From: Seonamhaeicola sp.
GTDB lineage: Bacteria; Bacteroidota; Bacteroidia; Flavobacteriales; Flavobacteriaceae
Assembly (NCBI RefSeq): GCF_028281565.1
Contig: NZ_JANQJQ010000006.1
Coordinates: forward strand, 158,381 to 222,380
Direction: 5' to 3'
Length of the DNA stretch: 64,000 nucleotides
The first letter of the stretch is position 1; every line of letters starts with the position of its first letter. Position numbers and translations under genes: made by a program. The notes under the pieces were generated by a model. That model ran no database searches. It saw only the letters and a list, made by a program, of their open reading frames with translations, and was not told the origin of the DNA. Below are positions 63,437-64,000 of the stretch, piece by piece.

Positions 63437-64000
63437 ATGAAAAATCTTATTCAACAATGTTGTTACATTGCTTTAATATGTTGTTTACAATTTAGCTACG
63501 CTCAGCCCGGTAATGATAATTATACTGATGCTTTTGATATTACATCTATTATAAATAGCTGTTCTTCCGATGCCCAATACACTACAATAGCCGCCACTCC
63601 GGACAAAGTGTCCGGAAGCATCTGGAACAACAACGGACCCAAACAAAATGTTTGGTTTAAATTTCAGGCTCCGTCCAGTGGAGCCATAAACATTACTGTT
63701 GATACAGGTGGTGCCCAGGGGAGCAATAGAAGAACCCAGTTAGCTTTATGGGAGGCCGATGGGGTAACCGAGTTATCCAGTAAAAGATATATTAGTACTT
63801 ATGATGATGTGGTTTTGGGGGCACAAGATCTAACTCCCGGTTCCTGGTATTATATTTCCGTGGATTCCTATTCCGGTTACTACGGTACTTTCACGTTATG
63901 TCTTCAGGATGCGGTGGATTACGATTTTTACGAGGGAGCTATAGATGTCACGGGCATTATTAATTCCTGTTCATCAGATGCTGTTTATGATACACGGGGC
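63437..64000 (+). CDS. Secreted repeat protein, N-terminal part (open at the window edge)
   Basis: 188 codons are present and the frame runs off the right edge. A Cys-rich signal peptide (MKNLIQQCC..., ends near FSYAQ) is followed by a module of about 130 residues that starts over at the end: AFDITSIINSCSSDAQY near residue 32 and AIDVTGIINSCSSDAVY near residue 168. The module has VWFKF, INITVDTG and SWYYISVDSY strands and resembles the PPC (pre-peptidase C-terminal) beta-sandwich used in secreted proteins. Unrelated by sequence to the two preceding genes except for its leader repeat. Probably a long repeat protein of the cell surface. Confidence 0.75.
   Translation, partial: MKNLIQQCCYIALICCLQFSYAQPGNDNYTDAFDITSIINSCSSDAQYTTIAATPDKVSGSIWNNNGPKQNVWFKFQAPSSGAINITVDTGGAQGSNRRTQLALWEADGVTELSSKRYISTYDDVVLGAQDLTPGSWYYISVDSYSGYYGTFTLCLQDAVDYDFYEGAIDVTGIINSCSSDAVYDTRG

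Overview
The window comes from a marine member of the Bacteroidota, almost certainly a Flavobacteriaceae alga degrader. Evidence: AT-rich DNA, TAnnTTTG-type -7 promoter elements, SusC/SusD pairs, type IX secretion (T9SS) tails, DUF4270 and THC0290_0291-type proteins, and red-algal polysaccharide enzymes. No rRNA, tRNA, CRISPR array or insertion sequence was recognised.

Layout. (1) 1-2054: housekeeping edge: 5' end of gdhA, a barrel-like secreted protein, a DinB-fold protein and an ArsC-fold protein. (2) 2058-24328: an agar/porphyran utilisation locus. A five-gene minus-strand operon (P450, [2Fe-2S] ferredoxin, ferredoxin reductase, Zn alcohol dehydrogenase, esterase) matches the known 6-O-methyl-D-galactose demethylation system and faces a divergent AraC regulator. 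Next come a SusC/SusD/surface-binding-protein operon, a GH86 porphyranase/agarase with a T9SS tail, a membrane-spanning TPR-LuxR regulator, and an MFS sugar porter-GH50-DUF6786-like operon. (3) 24684-41014: a second locus read here as directed at beta-1,3-xylan: SusC/SusD, a tandem-module glycan-binding lipoprotein, GH16, a PhyH-type dioxygenase, a Gfo/Idh dehydrogenase, a second MFS porter, GH43, GH26, a beta-helix enzyme recognised as GH120, and a LacI repressor. Porphyran and beta-1,3-xylan both occur in Bangiales (Porphyra/Pyropia) walls, so the two loci together look like a nori-wall degradation region. (4) 41132-57175: core genes: atpD-atpC, a TonB receptor with an SGNH lipoprotein, glmS, a DUF4270 lipoprotein, a reduced GT5 protein, panC-panD-YbhN-like flippase, a pseudo-esterase and radA. 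(5) 57191-64000: a tandem family of three secreted surface-protein genes, each behind a homologous leader of about 255 bp.

Main novel observations. A shared promoter architecture, TGTCAAG, 32 bases, then a TAnnTTTG-like -7 box, has identical spacing in front of GH86, the TPR-LuxR regulator and the MFS-GH50 operon; further copies point at the SusC operon. The three leaders in region 5 share a perfect hairpin and a TATCGATA-centred palindrome. The second gene of that family is a deletion remnant whose C-terminal coding tail survives, out of frame, after its stop codon. All of this was read by eye; no alignment, profile search or folding program was run.
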